Assembly (NCBI GenBank): GCA_026419785.1
Contig: JAODTK010001599.1
Span: 248,001-312,000 of the forward strand
Direction of reading: 5' to 3'
Length of the DNA: 64,000 bases
Origin: Sclerodactyla briareus
Taxonomy: Eukaryota > Echinodermata > Holothuroidea > Dendrochirotida > Sclerodactylidae
Made by a program: the position numbers and the translations under genes
Notes under the pieces: model-generated
What the model saw: only the letters and a program-made list of their open reading frames with translations
What the model was told of the DNA's origin: nothing
Database searches by the model: none
In this document: positions 47,729-60,154 of the stretch, in pieces
How positions within the stretch are numbered: position 1 is the stretch's first letter
How the letters are laid out: the number at the start of each line of letters is the position of its first letter

Positions 47729-49263
47729 CTGAAACAGGAGCACATATGAAGATAATACATCGTTAATGGGCGTTATATGGACGGAAGTAAGGGCAGATCC
47801 CTGGTGGACTAGCCGATAATAGAGAGGGTTATATAATCGGTAAAAACGGCAATCGAGAAGAACACGGAAAATGGGAAATAAGTACGCACTTATCTTTCTG
47901 TCAGAAGGTGCCTATCTGAATGTTCGATCCGTCTTAGTTCATTTTTGAATTGTAGTTTAAAATTAAGAGCTAGGTGGTTCCAACGGTTCTAATTTGGAAA
48001 GAACGAGGAGAGGACGGGTGAATGTGGTGTGATAGCTGTGTTAATATCTATGAGATTAGACCGGGCCATGAAGTATTACCCCTCTAACCACGCCATCGAA
48101 CGGAAAAGAGTTATATTGGACACGAACTCTCGAATTTTCTAACGTACAAGAGGGTAATGAACTGACGGCTGAGCACCGGTATTTTACCTCTCGAATATTG
48201 GAAGATGAATGATGGTGGTGTGGTGGGTAGGTATCTCTACGGTTGTTATAAAAGAGACACAATTACTAGATACATTATTTGTCACGGAGGAGCTCACATT
48301 TCAAATATAAACATCGAGCCTAGAGGATTTTTTTTCAAGCTCACTTGATGTTTTGAACATAATTAATACTGTCAATCTTACACTAAGTTTGATTGTTAAT
48401 TTAATATCGGGAATGGAAAGTCTAAATAGAAGCCACCCACGGCATAGGGGTATAAAAGGGATGTGATCCCTAAATGTATCACATGACCTAAATTCATAGT
48501 CAAGACACTTTGACTATTGAAGCAAGCTTGGTGAGAGCATAAATACTCCGCGAATGTGAGGTAAAATCATGATTTTATTATTCTATTATTCAATCTACTC
48601 CTTGAAACTTGTGAGAGGGGTTTAACGCCCACCAATCATTTTAAAGTTTTCTCTTGCTTCAGTTGCCCTCACGACGGTTTTCATGCCACAAGTAGCGTTG
48701 CCCAAGGTATGACCCCCAGGTTCTTCCCAAACGATTAGGAAAGGTATAACAAATATTTTTCATATTGTATCAAAGAACCGTATATTCCCGACACTGATGT
48801 TTCCACCAAATGCATCTGGGACCCTGAAAAGTTCAGAAGGTTTCTCAAAGCGGAGAAGAACACCCTTTCTTGTGAAATCACTTCCCCCCCCCCCTTCCAC
48901 TCCCCCGGTGCCCACCAGGACCGAAGAAGAAATTCTGACGACATCTCTGTTTGACACCCCGCCCACTGATGAATTCAATGAGTAGAACTTAATCTAAGCT
49001 AATACAAAGACCAGTTATCGGAACCTTTAAACGTGCACAAGCTCATGTTCACATGTTCACCTACCTAGATTACGATGCGTGGTACATCGAACTGCGAATG
49101 CTTAGCCGACAACGAGAAAGGAACTTGGTAAGCGCGAGGCTTTACGAGAAGGGATTTGTCGTTTCGTGAAGGCGCAATTAGCGGGAATAGCAAGGGTCAT
49201 TGAAACCCACTGGAATGACGACGGTGGCGTTCACCTGACGTCACGTGTCAATGTCAGTTTTTG
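47729..49263. other. No exon recognised upstream of the fibrinogen-related exon
   Basis: 5' exons of the minus-strand gene should lie here or further right. I see no block resembling a signal peptide or linker that I would defend. A C-rich patch at 48888-48912 generates Gly-rich frames. Confidence 0.35.
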
Positions 49264-49289
49264 ATATCAGTGTATCATCACACTGATAT
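49264..49289. repeat. Short perfect hairpin
   Basis: ATATCAGTGT (49264-49273) pairs with ACACTGATAT (49280-49289) around a 6-base loop. Confidence 0.6.
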
Positions 49290-49429
49290 GTCATGATAAT
49301 TTCTTGATTTACCGTGATAATGTTTTCGGTTGTGGCTCCATGTGAATGAACGACTCTGCAGATACGCCGATAATACGCAGGCCATGAAGTGAACAATGTC
49401 GACAAAAAAATTCCGACCGTAACAGATTC

Positions 49430-49500
49430 GACCTAGCTAGAAGGATTAGCGCACTGGCCTCATCTGATCATAATGAAGCATTGGGTACCGATTTTAACTA
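49430..49500 (+). repeat. Possible tRNA-like SINE head
   Basis: TAGCTAGAAGGATTAGCGC and CACTGGCCTCATCTGATCA resemble the A box, D arm and anticodon arm of a tRNA-derived SINE. The B box (GGGTACCGATTTT) is poor. Confidence 0.28.
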
Positions 49501-49688
49501 AGTTAATGTTTTTATACGATGATTAAACTAATTTTAATAACGATTCCGGCTTTTCAGATGATACTCTTAAGTATGGGTTCCACTGAATTGTATCCCCTGT
49601 GCTAAAGGTACCTCCCATTCTCCAACCCACAAGAGAGACACTAAGAGAGATGGTGATGGCCCCGGGCCTAGGCGGAGATGTAATGAAA

Positions 49689-50185
49689 ATAATCTACTTG
49701 TAGGTTTTCCCAATATCAATCGCCTTCGTAACAAAGTTGAGCAACTGCAGGCATTGCTACCCGGGGATGATTCAGATTTCCAGATTTTTGGCCTAAGTGA
49801 AGCATTCTTGAATTGGATGAATCTTCCAATGTCACTGAGTTTAGCATACCGGGGTTATAGTGGCAACGCAAGGATAGGAGAGGCAAACAGGGGGATGGGG
49901 TAGCTGTCTATGTCAAACACGACACCCCATGCGTTAGACGAAGTGATTACGGATTGATTGCATAGAAGCCCTCTGTCTTGAATTCCCCTTACGACACCTA
50001 AAGAACTTCTCCTTTGTTGGCGTATGTACCGCTCCCCAGGACTCGAATGCGGAATGGCTTACAAAGTTTCATGGAATGATGAGCAACATCAGACGCTCAA
50101 AATTAAATATTGTAATGGTGGGTGATTCTGGAATAAACCTGATGAATGGAGAAAAAGAATGGTTACAAGAAATGGATCTGTAGGC
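49689..50185 (+). pseudogene. LINE APE endonuclease remnant
   Basis: The catalytic Glu context GLSEAFLN corresponds to the family GLSETWLN, and VMVGDSGINL to VVGDFNINL, so both acidic landmarks are recognisable. The final S-D-H motif is not clear; PIDHL at about 50248 may be its neighbourhood. Several frame changes. Confidence 0.6.
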
Positions 50186-50699
50186 CTGTCACAAATACTG
50201 GGGGTTACCAACTCGTGAAACCGATAATTCCTTCTTACGTCCCCATCGATCATTTATGACAAATGAATGACGTGTAAAACCAGCTCTCTGTAACCCGTCA
50301 AATTAAAATAAGTACCACTTCCAATAGTTTCACACTGGCCGCATGTAGTATGACAACTAACGAATGACGTCACATGAATCAATAATATTGAAAAACAAGT
50401 AAGATTAATGAATATAATTTAATGATGACCTAAGGCAACGACTCAACGCTACCCCTAATGTTCTTAGCGGAAGTGATCCAAACGAAAACCTACAAGCCTG
50501 GGAACATATATTTATTGGAACCCTAAATAGGCACGCTCCAATGAAAGAAAAAAGAATCAAGAAAAAAACCCAACCCGATTGGTTTAATGGAGAAATTGAT
50601 GACGCCATAAAGAAAAGGAACAAAGCAAAATTTTGTGAGCCTTGTATGTATGCTCAATATCGAAATAAGGTTAACAGTAGTATACAGGACACAGTATTA

Positions 50700-51560
50700 T
50701 TATTAGTATATTAACGACATGGGTCAGGCTTTGAATATAGTATGTGCGATATGTATGCTGATGATTCTACCTTTTACCCTGTTGGAAAAAAAACATATGG
50801 AATAAATTTAAGTGACAAATGATATGAATGGTATTAGCACATGGTGTAATGTAAGACGATAAAATGGTAAACGAATTATGACAAAACTTGATGAAACCAT
50901 CGTTAGTTAGGATCACAGCAAAGATTATAAAATCTGAACGGTCGATTAGCAATCAGTAGATGGATGCCAACTTAAAAAAACACAGAGGGTGAGAAACTTT
51001 GGGGAATACATGTTGACCTAACCACTATCTGGAATGCAATTATCGTAGTAGTATCTTGTGAAAGTTATTAATTATAGTGGAATAGCATTGTTAAGAAGAA
51101 TAAAGCCATTCCTTTATATTGATGCTTGTCTGTATTACACAAAGATTATATCCTACCAATTATTGATAACTGCAGTGCTGTATGGGGCACATGTAACAAG
51201 GAGAATTTGCAAAGAGTATTCTGATGCAAAAATCAGCAGCGAGAGTTTTACGTGATGAGCGCTATTTACAGCTTAGCTCCGCATCTATGTTTGATCCTCT
51301 TAATTGGGAAACCATAGACGTGCGCATTAGAAAAGGACCAATATTTACTATTCTTATACAAGTGTTTAAATGGCTGGGCTCTGACATATCTGACACAATC
51401 ATTTCAATTTACAAAGGACACCTACTCATATGGATTACGGTCTTCCACAACTAACGGCTTGTTTATTGAAGGTGGGAAAACGGATTATCACGAACGAAGT
51501 TCCTCCTACAAAGCAACTTCATGATTGGACAGTTACCAAACGAATGTAGAGAGGCCAGAT
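50700..51560 (+). pseudogene. LINE reverse transcriptase remnant, second half
   Basis: The catalytic YADD box is present as MYADDSTFY (one frame change before it). Downstream are GIHVDL, KPFLYIDACLYYTK, a NCSAVWGT motif and QKSAARVLRDERY, all standard in the C-terminal part of CR1/L2/jockey-type ORF2. The N-terminal half of the domain was lost at a junction near 50697. Confidence 0.65.
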
Positions 51561-51964
51561 CTAAGATTTGCTTGTAACAGAAGAATTAAAGAGCTACCGT
51601 GGTGATGGGTTGTAAGGTTTACTCAAGAGTCAAGTGTTTTTTTTTTAGCTTTGATAGGCTTACAAACATATTTCATGGATGTCTTCAATTCGGATCCGCG
51701 TCTATCTGCCCAGTTCTTATTAGGATTATGTCTTTTAGTTTTATTGCATCATTTAAACTCTCTTCGGAAAACTAGTCTGATTGTTTACAATGTAAATCGA
51801 TGTATATTGCTTTTTAACTTTCATAGTTCTTACCTTATTGGCTTCCCTCACAGTGTACAATTTTCAAAATAATTTGTCCGTTCCATTACCGTATGTGTAC
51901 CTATATGTATCAATATTCAATATATATTATTTTATAGCTATTCTTTGCTTCAATGTTTATGGGC

Positions 51965-51999
51965 CTCGGGGTTAGATTAGCTTCCTATAGCTAACCGAG
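51965..51999 (+). other. 3' UTR stem-loop of the LINE
   Basis: CTCGGGGTTAG (51965-51975) pairs with CTAACCGAG (51991-51999) with one bulged G. A stem-loop near the 3' end is a usual recognition site for the element's own reverse transcriptase. AATAAA follows at 52030. Confidence 0.5.
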
Positions 52000-52040
52000 T
52001 TTTACCCTTCATCATATGTAAAGTGTATAAATAAAACGGT

Positions 52041-53132
52041 CTCGTCCATTAATCGCCAGGGGTTACGTTATCTTTAGCAGTATAACACAAGTTCATCTCT
52101 GGTAGCCTATATCAACGAAAGTCATTTGTTTATTTGTTGTTGGTCGGATCGTTTTACTTTGGTTATATACTCTTCGCTGCAGCCGGGAAGCAGGCTCGAT
52201 ACATGATATTTAAAACAACGCGCTATAAACAAAATCGTTTTAGAGAAGAGAAGATGTTTCCTGAGATGTTTAGGTCGGGGTGTTTTCGAATTGGCTCAAA
52301 ATAGCATTAGAAAAGTTATCACCAGATTAGGTACGAGTCATTGTTCGCCAAATGTGTGATTATACTATGACTTTTTTAGTATTATGTTTATATATTTTTG
52401 AAAGGTTAGTTCAATTGACTTAAAAGCTAATGTAAGGCCTTTTGAACATCTGGAATGAATTACACTGTACTCAAAGACTGAAAGACGATGTCAAGATTAT
52501 ACAATCACAGATGCATGAACCTCGATGAAAAAGAATTGAAAATCTAGATTGAAACAAATGTTACAGGAATATAAAACAGAATCACGATGTCTAATAAATT
52601 AATATGATTCACTTCAATTAATTGCCAGGGACGACTAGTATCTTTGGCATTTCTGTCTAAAATAACAAGTGAGATTCACGATCCGCTATAAGCTACACTC
52701 GAAATTTCTAGAACTACTTTGTAGAGTTTAAGTCTATAAAACAATTCGTTATAAGAATGCCCTCAAAACCATTTTTCTAAATGCCAACAATATCGATTTA
52801 TATAATGCATAGCTTCTGAGTCATTATTCAAATTTGGATCTAGATGAAGATAATGTTTAGATGCCAGTTGGATGGCTCGATTACTTAGTACAAAATGAGC
52901 AGATTGCCTTTTGACCTAACCTTTCGTAAACACAAGATACACGAAAAAACAACTTATTACTTATTGTATACTTTGATACTTTTCAGCAATGTGTAAACCA
53001 TGAATACTTAGTGATTTGAGTGCTCCTGCCTACATGAGAACTACTCAACAATTACATGTAATCACACTTTAATCAATGAAGTACCACCTGGATGCCATCA
53101 GTGCCGTCGTCGTAAGAAGAAAAAACCTCAAC
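52041..53132. other. No gene recognised
   Basis: AT-rich sequence with no long frame, repeat or RNA gene that I can support. Confidence 0.4.
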
Positions 53133-53703
53133 TTAAGCCGCGTTTCCAGGCACGGGGCGGCGGGCGGGCGTCTAAAATCGCTCATCGTTATTTTCAATGG
53201 AGCCGTTTCCATGCACGGCGGGCGGGCGGGCGGGCGGGCGGGCGGGCGGGCGGGCGTTTCTCGAATCGGTCATGTAGCGATTTTTCCGCCCGCCCGGTGT
53301 CCGCGTGGTATTTCGCAATCAATTCCCGGGGATTCCCCTGCAATCTTAGCGGCTTGAAGCCGGATAATGGAGAGTAGAGGACAATTGTAGGTTCAAATAA
53401 TTTCCAAACAACATTCATAACTGCCTCAACACTAGGGATGAGATTTTCTACAGATGTGTCTGATATTCACGGCTAGACCCTCTTGGAACACATAGTTACA
53501 TGTTTTTTAAACGATGATATGTGAAGTATTTGCTAATAAATTCCAACCTTGTTCAATTGTGAAGTTTTAATGTGGGCCGTAATCGTTGAAATTCAGAACA
53601 GTGGTTTTCAGAAAATGAACAACGGTGTTTAGGTTTAAAACACTAATATGCGTCCAGTGTTTGACAAAAACGTCAACGACAAAAACGAACAATGACAACA
53701 ACG

Positions 53704-53740
<37 letters not shown>

Positions 53741-53766
53741 CGGCAACGACAACGACAACGACAACG

Positions 53767-53797
<31 letters not shown>

Positions 53798-54135
53798 CGG
53801 CAACGACAACGACAACGACAAGGACAACGGCAACGACAACGACAACAACAACAACAACAAAATAATAACAATAATAATAATAACAATAATAATAATAACA
53901 ATAATAACAATAATAATAATAACAATAATAACAATAATAATAATAACAATGTTATAATAGTAGGCTACATCGGTTCTATATAGCGCATATACACACTAAA
54001 AGTGAGAAGAGGTGCGTGACTCGAGAAAACGCCCGCCCGCCCGCCCGCGTGCATGGAAACGAGTCTTCCAAAACGCCCGCCCCGCCCGTCCGCCCCCCCC
54101 CCCGCCCGCCCGCGTGCATGGAAACGCAGCTTTAA
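53133..54135. mobile_element. piggyBac-type non-autonomous element with TTAA flanks
   Basis: TTAA (53133-53136) is followed by GCCGCGTTTCCAGGCACG. At the right, CGTGCATGGAAACGCAGC is followed by TTTAA, containing TTAA at 54132-54135. The two ends are inverse of each other with two or three changes, and TTAA duplication is diagnostic of the piggyBac superfamily. Subterminal (GGGC)n on the left (53157-53255) and (CCCG)n on the right (54031-54113) extend the inversion. The middle holds (CAACAA/CAACGA)n and AAT/ACAATA microsatellites. There is no transposase; the Leu-only and Asn-only frames come from the microsatellite. Confidence 0.68.
53690..53955 (+). repeat. Compound microsatellite, CAA/CGA then AAT/ACAAT
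   Basis: Runs of CAACAA interspersed with CAACGA to about 53860, then AATAAT/AACAAT to 53950. Lies inside the TTAA element. Confidence 0.9.
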
Positions 54136-57100
54136 TTCTCTCAACTGAATTTAGGTGGGCAATGGCTGTTGTGTGTTATTGAAGTACTACTGTGTATTTT
54201 GCCAACTCCGATCAGATAAAAAGTATTTAAGCACGTAATAATTTCATAAATTAAGAGATTGAAAATTACCATCACCCACTATTGTTATCAGACAAATATT
54301 GAGTTCTAGTCTACTTCTGAGAGAAGTCCACCGTATTTGTTAGGGGAGTGATTTTATGAATGAATAACACTATTGATCACTATTGTTTTTTCTCATTTTG
54401 GTTAGTGAGTAAGTGTGCATTGAGTTCGTTGTGTTTTCTATCTGCTTCCATGTTTACTGTGTATTTTAGTTTCTCTCTTTTATTCATCTTTTTAAGTGCG
54501 ACTGGGGTCAAAATAAAGAGATCGTTAAGTTTAAACTTGCGTTGTGTGTGAGCAAAGTGTATGCGCAAACATATTTCCACAACGAAGAACTTTACTGTCA
54601 GATTGTGTGAAAATTGACAAGTTGACGATAGGAACATTCTCAGAGTAATGGGGAACATGTTCCCCATTCACCCTCATTTCTCCAGGATTAATGCCCATGG
54701 CTGAGATAAGCAGAAAACAGACATGTTTATAACAGTTTTAACCAGAAAAAAAAATAACTATATTTGAACAAAACGCAACAATGATACCAACATGGATAGA
54801 CATTAGAAAATGGGCCAAATTGTGTTTTTTTTTTTCAAACGGATTTAATCGCTGAAAATTCTCTTTCCACGGGATAATATAATACAAGTAATCCCCAAGC
54901 GAAAAAAAAAAAAAAATTCAGAGCCTATTAGTTAATTAAATCCCGCACGAAATATAATATGTACATCCAACGTCAGTGTTTCAATATTTTCAGTAAGGGT
55001 CGCCTACTAAGATACAGTATTATTTGTTGAAGATAATAAAAAAATGCTATAGAAATGAGCGAAATGGTGTAACATTATTACCAGATAAATCAGAGGAGGT
55101 TTCAAATGTGGATTGTTCATATATATGTATAGAGGACATAATCATCTCTAATAATAAAACTTATACTAGAGCAGTAGAATGATGAAAATAGATAGGTCAT
55201 GTTGGGTTCTTCTGGTAATCGGCGAACGGAATGCAAAGAAACGAGTATCAATATTTAGAGAAAAAAAGTGACAAAATCAAGATGAATATTGAAAATAAAC
55301 TAAATATCTTATATCAGCAAACATTGTTCAGCATTAATCCAATTCCGGCAGATGAAAGGGAAGCGTGTTGATTATTGACGATTATGGCCAGATGACGTAC
55401 GCTAGAAAAATTCGATACAAAGGTACAATTATGTTTCACTGGAAATGTTTGTGAGAAAACTTTTTTCAGTGAAACGGCTTTTAGTTGTTGTTTCTTCAAT
55501 AGTTATTTGTCAAATCGTTTCAGACACAATTAAATATAATGAACCGAATTGTGTTTATATCGCATTTATCGTTTGACAAACAATCTGAGCTACGAGAGGC
55601 AAACGAAAGCGCCCTGATCAATGACGGTGTGAAGAATCTCGATATCGTCGGCAGCGCGACTGAGGTACACGTCTAAATACGCTTGAATGTTATTTATATC
55701 AACGTAAGTTAGTGTAGGAGGACCGGAGGGAGTGAAACAATAAAGTATTCGAAAAAACATTTTCACATGGCAGTTTTCAGTTTATTAAGGTTTTTCATTA
55801 GTTCATTTTGCTCACACAAATCAACTGTTGAAGACACTTTATCTGAGTGCGGGCATTTATGAACGTTTACGGATATAATATCGGTACCCATTTTGATCCA
55901 GTATCACAAAACACGATCACCTGAGATATGGCATGTTTCGGAGGTTCTTTCGGCATTTCGTGTGCAAAAAAATATTGAGAAAACAATCATGGTCGCCCCA
56001 AATTTGATCGGAAATATAAATAGGGAGTGATGATTGTAATTCTTATGTTTGAATGAGACGAATCATGGTCGTCTCAAATTTGACAGAAAAAAAAGGATAA
56101 GCTGGGGTAGTGTAGTAATTTTGTATATTTGACTACATTTAAGCTAATGAGAAAGAATAAATTGTCTATAAGTCCTTGATCGACGAATGTTCCGAGAAAG
56201 CTTCCGAGAAAGCGAGAAAAATAATCTCACTGCCTGCGACGAAAGAATTCTGCATTTGCAGAGTTTTACAGGAATGAATAAAAAAAAAAAAAAGAACTCA
56301 CCACTGTTGCTGAAACACTTCTCTCTGCAGCAAATAGACACATCAAAAGAAACCAAAAGCCCCATTCATTTTCCAGCTTCAGCAATGAGATAAAACGCTT
56401 TGAGAACAGTGTGCTCTTATCAGCTAGATAAGAGGAATAACTGCTTCGTGCTCTCTCGTACAAACATGGGATCCAGTGTAATACAAAGATCGAATCCATT
56501 CTGAGGAAGAAGGAAGTCTTCGATGGCCATTTCTCCATTTACGCTGACCACGACCGATTCTAGCCGTGGTTATGAAGAAGACGAAGAAAAACCCAGCACC
56601 GTCTTTTCCATGGGCCACCATGAATCCTTAGTTGTTGGTGGAAAACACGATTCGCTTTGCTTGCGCATAAGTCGTCATGTGATGTTGTAACACCGTGCGC
56701 TTATATAATTGGCCAACAACAGCTTTGCCCATGCAGCAGACTACGAGATTTTCAGAGTTTCACCATTTCAGTGATGTTTATCATTCTTGGATAGTTTCAA
56801 CAAAATTAACCCGCCAGTTGGTGAGAAGCGTATACGGTCGATCAGGGATCAGTCTTTAGTTATTGGAGCATGCGATTCCGGAGTCAACTGACAAGAGAAC
56901 GCAGCAAAGTTTGGGTTGTCTTCGAGCACTGATTGTTTTTACTCTAACTTCAATCTATAGTTCTGATTAGAGGTGTTCAACTAGTATTCCCTTTGGAGAA
57001 ATGTGGTCCGCCCGATTTGAAACTATTTTCGGGTATTCCAACTGCGTTTCACATTGGATGGGGGCTCACATTGATTCAGCACTGAGAAAGATTACAAATC

Positions 57101-57385
57101 TACGTATCAATCGAATCGCCCTGAACCGCATACTTCCATTTAAATTGTTCATGTCGCTTATAGCAACCTCATTTCTTCTCTGTTTTTATTTTACCATGTT
57201 TAATCAATTGTGGTGGTACTCTTAGTTTCCCATCTTGCAAAATGAAAAGGAGTTCGTTCGTGCAGTTATGGATGCAAATTACGATACACATACTACACCA
57301 CTTTCTGCTCGTCAAGGAAAAGGAAACAATATCGTCTCGCGACACGTGCCGTTTGAAATGTGGCACTGCGAAAAAGCCCGTCTTA
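54136..57385. other. No gene recognised
   Basis: Several frames of 60-95 codons occur on both strands, none with a recognisable domain. Homopolymer A/T runs are at 54819-54838, 54901-54918 and 56280-56294. The plus-strand frame 57001-57225 (74 codons) has one hydrophobic segment but no support. Confidence 0.38.
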
Positions 57386-57421
57386 CGATATATCAGGGAA
57401 ATGCTATTCCCTGATATATCG
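57386..57421. repeat. Perfect 15-bp hairpin
   Basis: CGATATATCAGGGAA (57386-57400) is the exact inverse of 57407-57421, with loop ATGCTA. The arm-loop junction ATCAGGGAAATGCTA also occurs, inverted, in the 8098-8150 hairpin. Confidence 0.7.
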
Positions 57422-58649
57422 AAATTATTATCGTAGACTAGATATTGATACAGTGAAAATGTATACTGTAAACTATATCATAGAATTGCGCTGAGACGAG
57501 TTTTGTTCCATTGCTTCCCGCCAATTGCTACCCAGGCGATTTGCCAGTATCTATATAATACCTTCCTACCCATTTCCATGTTTGCCCGCTCAAAAAGACA
57601 AATGGCAATGTCGACTGTGTTGCCAACTTACACGGATTTATTTCGTTAATGAGCAGACATGAGAAAAAATATGAGGTACCGTTTCTTCTTTTGACTTGTT
57701 CTCGTCAATAGAACATTCGTTGATTCCAATTTTTCGCTATTATAGCTTTCAAACGTTTGCTGCGCGAGAGGTGTACTTACTGTAGATTCTATTTAAAACA
57801 ATATGTTGTGGAAAATATTCTTTTTTTCTTTCTGATCGGGGGTCTGTAGGAAGTTCGAGGTTTGATGGACCGATGGTGTTGGTAACTTCTTCGGTTTCCG
57901 TTTTATAGTACCTTTATAACGAATTAGAACGGCAATGGTAGTGTGGAACCCATTCGTCCGTTTTCCCCGTCCGTGGTGCAAACTATTTATTTTTTAAGAT
58001 ATTTGCTGAACGTCCTGTTTCGAAGTCTGCATTTAAATAGAAACCAGTCTTCAATCCTTTCTTCACCATGATTTCGAGTGACAAAATTAGTTTTTCAATG
58101 ACCGTTGTTCATCTGATCCTTGGGAGAGATTGCCCGTAAATGCGCTAATGGAGAAGGAGAGAACTATAATTTATTTAGAAACACCAGCCGTGTAGGTGTG
58201 TCGGGATAGTACTACTACCAGCCATCACCTCACTACGGCTCCTACTCTTAGCAGGTCTGCGAAAGAGAAACATCCTACAAGCCTGCTCTCATGACAGAAA
58301 GCGCTTGCAAATCACTTCCCCCCAAGAGATCCAAAATCGACCTATTCCGTATTCACCTGGCGAGCGCAGAGGTTGTGGAGATTCCTTCCGCCTCACTGCA
58401 CACAAACCACTCTGATTCTTAGAAGCGTTTGTTACCAACCACATTGTATTGATGTTATCGAAAGAGAGTGAGTGCTAGTACTTTCTAACTGTTTAACCGA
58501 GTGTGTTGGCAATGTGTGTGGAACGTCCGCCCTCCATCCGAGAGAATACCGATAGAGTCATTCAAAGACTGTTATGGGTACCTGTTGGTATGGTCAACTG
58601 GTAATATGATACATGTTACCCTCTAGTTGGTGGGCACTCTGCACAAGGA
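57422..58649. other. No gene recognised
   Basis: No supported feature. Short frames only. Confidence 0.4.
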
Positions 58650-59553
58650 TTAGACCAAGACTAAGAGTGGGGCAATTTTCAAGCTGCCACCTGCGAGTGA
58701 ACCCCCCCCCCCCCCCCCACCCACAATAAGACGACCGCCAAGAGCATTGTCTAAAGACATCTCTTGCTTATTCCGTGATACCTGGTGAAAGATTCGGCAG
58801 TCTGACAAAACGTGCAGTACCCTGTAACACCATTCTAACCGAATTGTTCCGATCGAGTATTCAATGACATGCTTTTTGCTAATCTTCAATCTCCTGAGAA
58901 AACCAACACGACAAACCAGTCTGTCTTCGCATCTTCTAGCATATTGACATGTTCCAGAAGAATCTCTCACTTGGTTCGCGCGAAACTTGCTTCGTCCCAG
59001 CGATTTGGAACTGTTGGTATGGTGAGCCATACTGTTGTATGGTGAGCCACCAATGTTAAACGTCTTCTAGGAGTCATGGTCACAAACCCAATGTTGTGCA
59101 CTACATCAACCACCCACAGGTAAGACAAGCCTGTGGAAAACACTCGGAAGTTGTCTCGTGGATGAAAACTGACTGTCGAGTATCCACTGGGGGTATCCCC
59201 TGCTACCATATCGCCTGTATCAATGATAGTTATAATATTCTTTTGGGCATATCTTGTGATGCTCGTAAATAAAAACTTCGTTTCCACATAAATATGTGTA
59301 GTTGGATATCCGCGTGTTGAAGTCTGTTTATGGAGGAATGACGCGCATGCCTCACAGGAAAGAACTGCCCATGCAGGGCTATACTCAGGGTAAAAACTGT
59401 GATGTGTTGTAGAAATTGTTGATGATCATTGGGATCTGACAGTGCCACTGGGAAGTAAACCAGCAAGAAAGTCCCTATACGAAACCGTGGGTGGGTAGGT
59501 AAACAAAGCAGTACCATCATGTGGTCTAACGTGGGCAGTCCCTTTTCGAACAC
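58650..59553 (-). other. Three overlapping minus-strand frames, unidentified
   Basis: Frames of 107 (59553-59230), 106 (59287-58967) and 126 codons (59030-58650) follow each other on the minus strand with short overlaps, a density not matched elsewhere in the window outside repeats. The last contains CQYARRCEDRLVCRV and a Gly run made by a C homopolymer at 58700-58719. The pattern would suit one ~300-residue ORF broken by two frameshifts. I do not recognise any family, and the minus direction is supported only by open length. Confidence 0.25.
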
Positions 59554-60109
59554 AATGATGAATACCGTCGCAATTATACATATTTTACGCAGATAAATAT
59601 ACTAAATAATTCAATTACACCCAAGCATTGAAACCCTGACGAGCGAGATCCCTATTGAATAACTTCGACTATATGGAGTTATCATGCTCCTTGTCCAATT
59701 GATTTATACAGAAATGGGTACAAGATCGAATTGTGTAACGGGCTGGGCGACCGGACTGAGCGAAAAACTCCTTGACTATCTGCTTTGAAAGAAAAACAAA
59801 GAGGGGGGGGTTATAATATCCCTTATGGGGTGGTGTTTGGTTTGTGCCATAATGGTTCCTGCAAGGGAAGATTTCCTGCAAGAGGAGGAAGACGAACAAT
59901 GTTTGTCAACAACATGAACAGGTCAGCATATGATCAATCTCGTCTTCCGTGTTAATTGGTTTGCGGCCTAACGCATCGAAGTATCATCCATGACATTCTC
60001 CGATTTTTTTGCACCGATGGTGGATGGGAACGGTTCGTTTGAAAAAATTCACAAGACAAAAATGTATAGATACATTGAAATTCCAATTGTGATAATCGGC
60101 CTTGATAAT
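59554..60109. other. No gene recognised
   Basis: A minus-strand frame at 59669-59899 is unassigned. AT-rich otherwise. Confidence 0.4.
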
Positions 60110-60154
60110 CACCACACATGATGGATCTGCCTTCTTAGAGCATTCGTGTATCAT

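Larger units (their letters stand above)
49689..52040 (+). mobile_element. Non-LTR retrotransposon (CR1/L2-like), internally deleted and frameshifted
   Basis: In plus-strand frames, in order: an APE-type endonuclease piece (NNLLVGFPNINRLRNKVEQL, GDDSDFQIFGLSEAFLN, GYSGNARIG, VAVYVKH, VMVGDSGINLMN) at 49689-50185; the endonuclease-RT linker (NENLQAWEHIFIGTLNRHAP, then KEKRIKKKTQPDWFNGEIDD) at 50430-50640; then directly the late RT part (INDMGQALN, MYADDSTFY) at 50700-50790; and the thumb/C-terminal part (LLRRIKPFLYIDACLYYT, AVWGTCNKENLQRVF) at 51070-51230. The fingers and first palm motifs of the reverse transcriptase are missing, so the copy is dead. The 3' UTR runs to about 52040 with a stem-loop and AATAAA. 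Confidence 0.75.

Noticed and set aside
53567..53957. Long Leu-rich and Asn-rich open frames
   Set aside because: They are translations of a CAA/AAT microsatellite on either strand, not genes.
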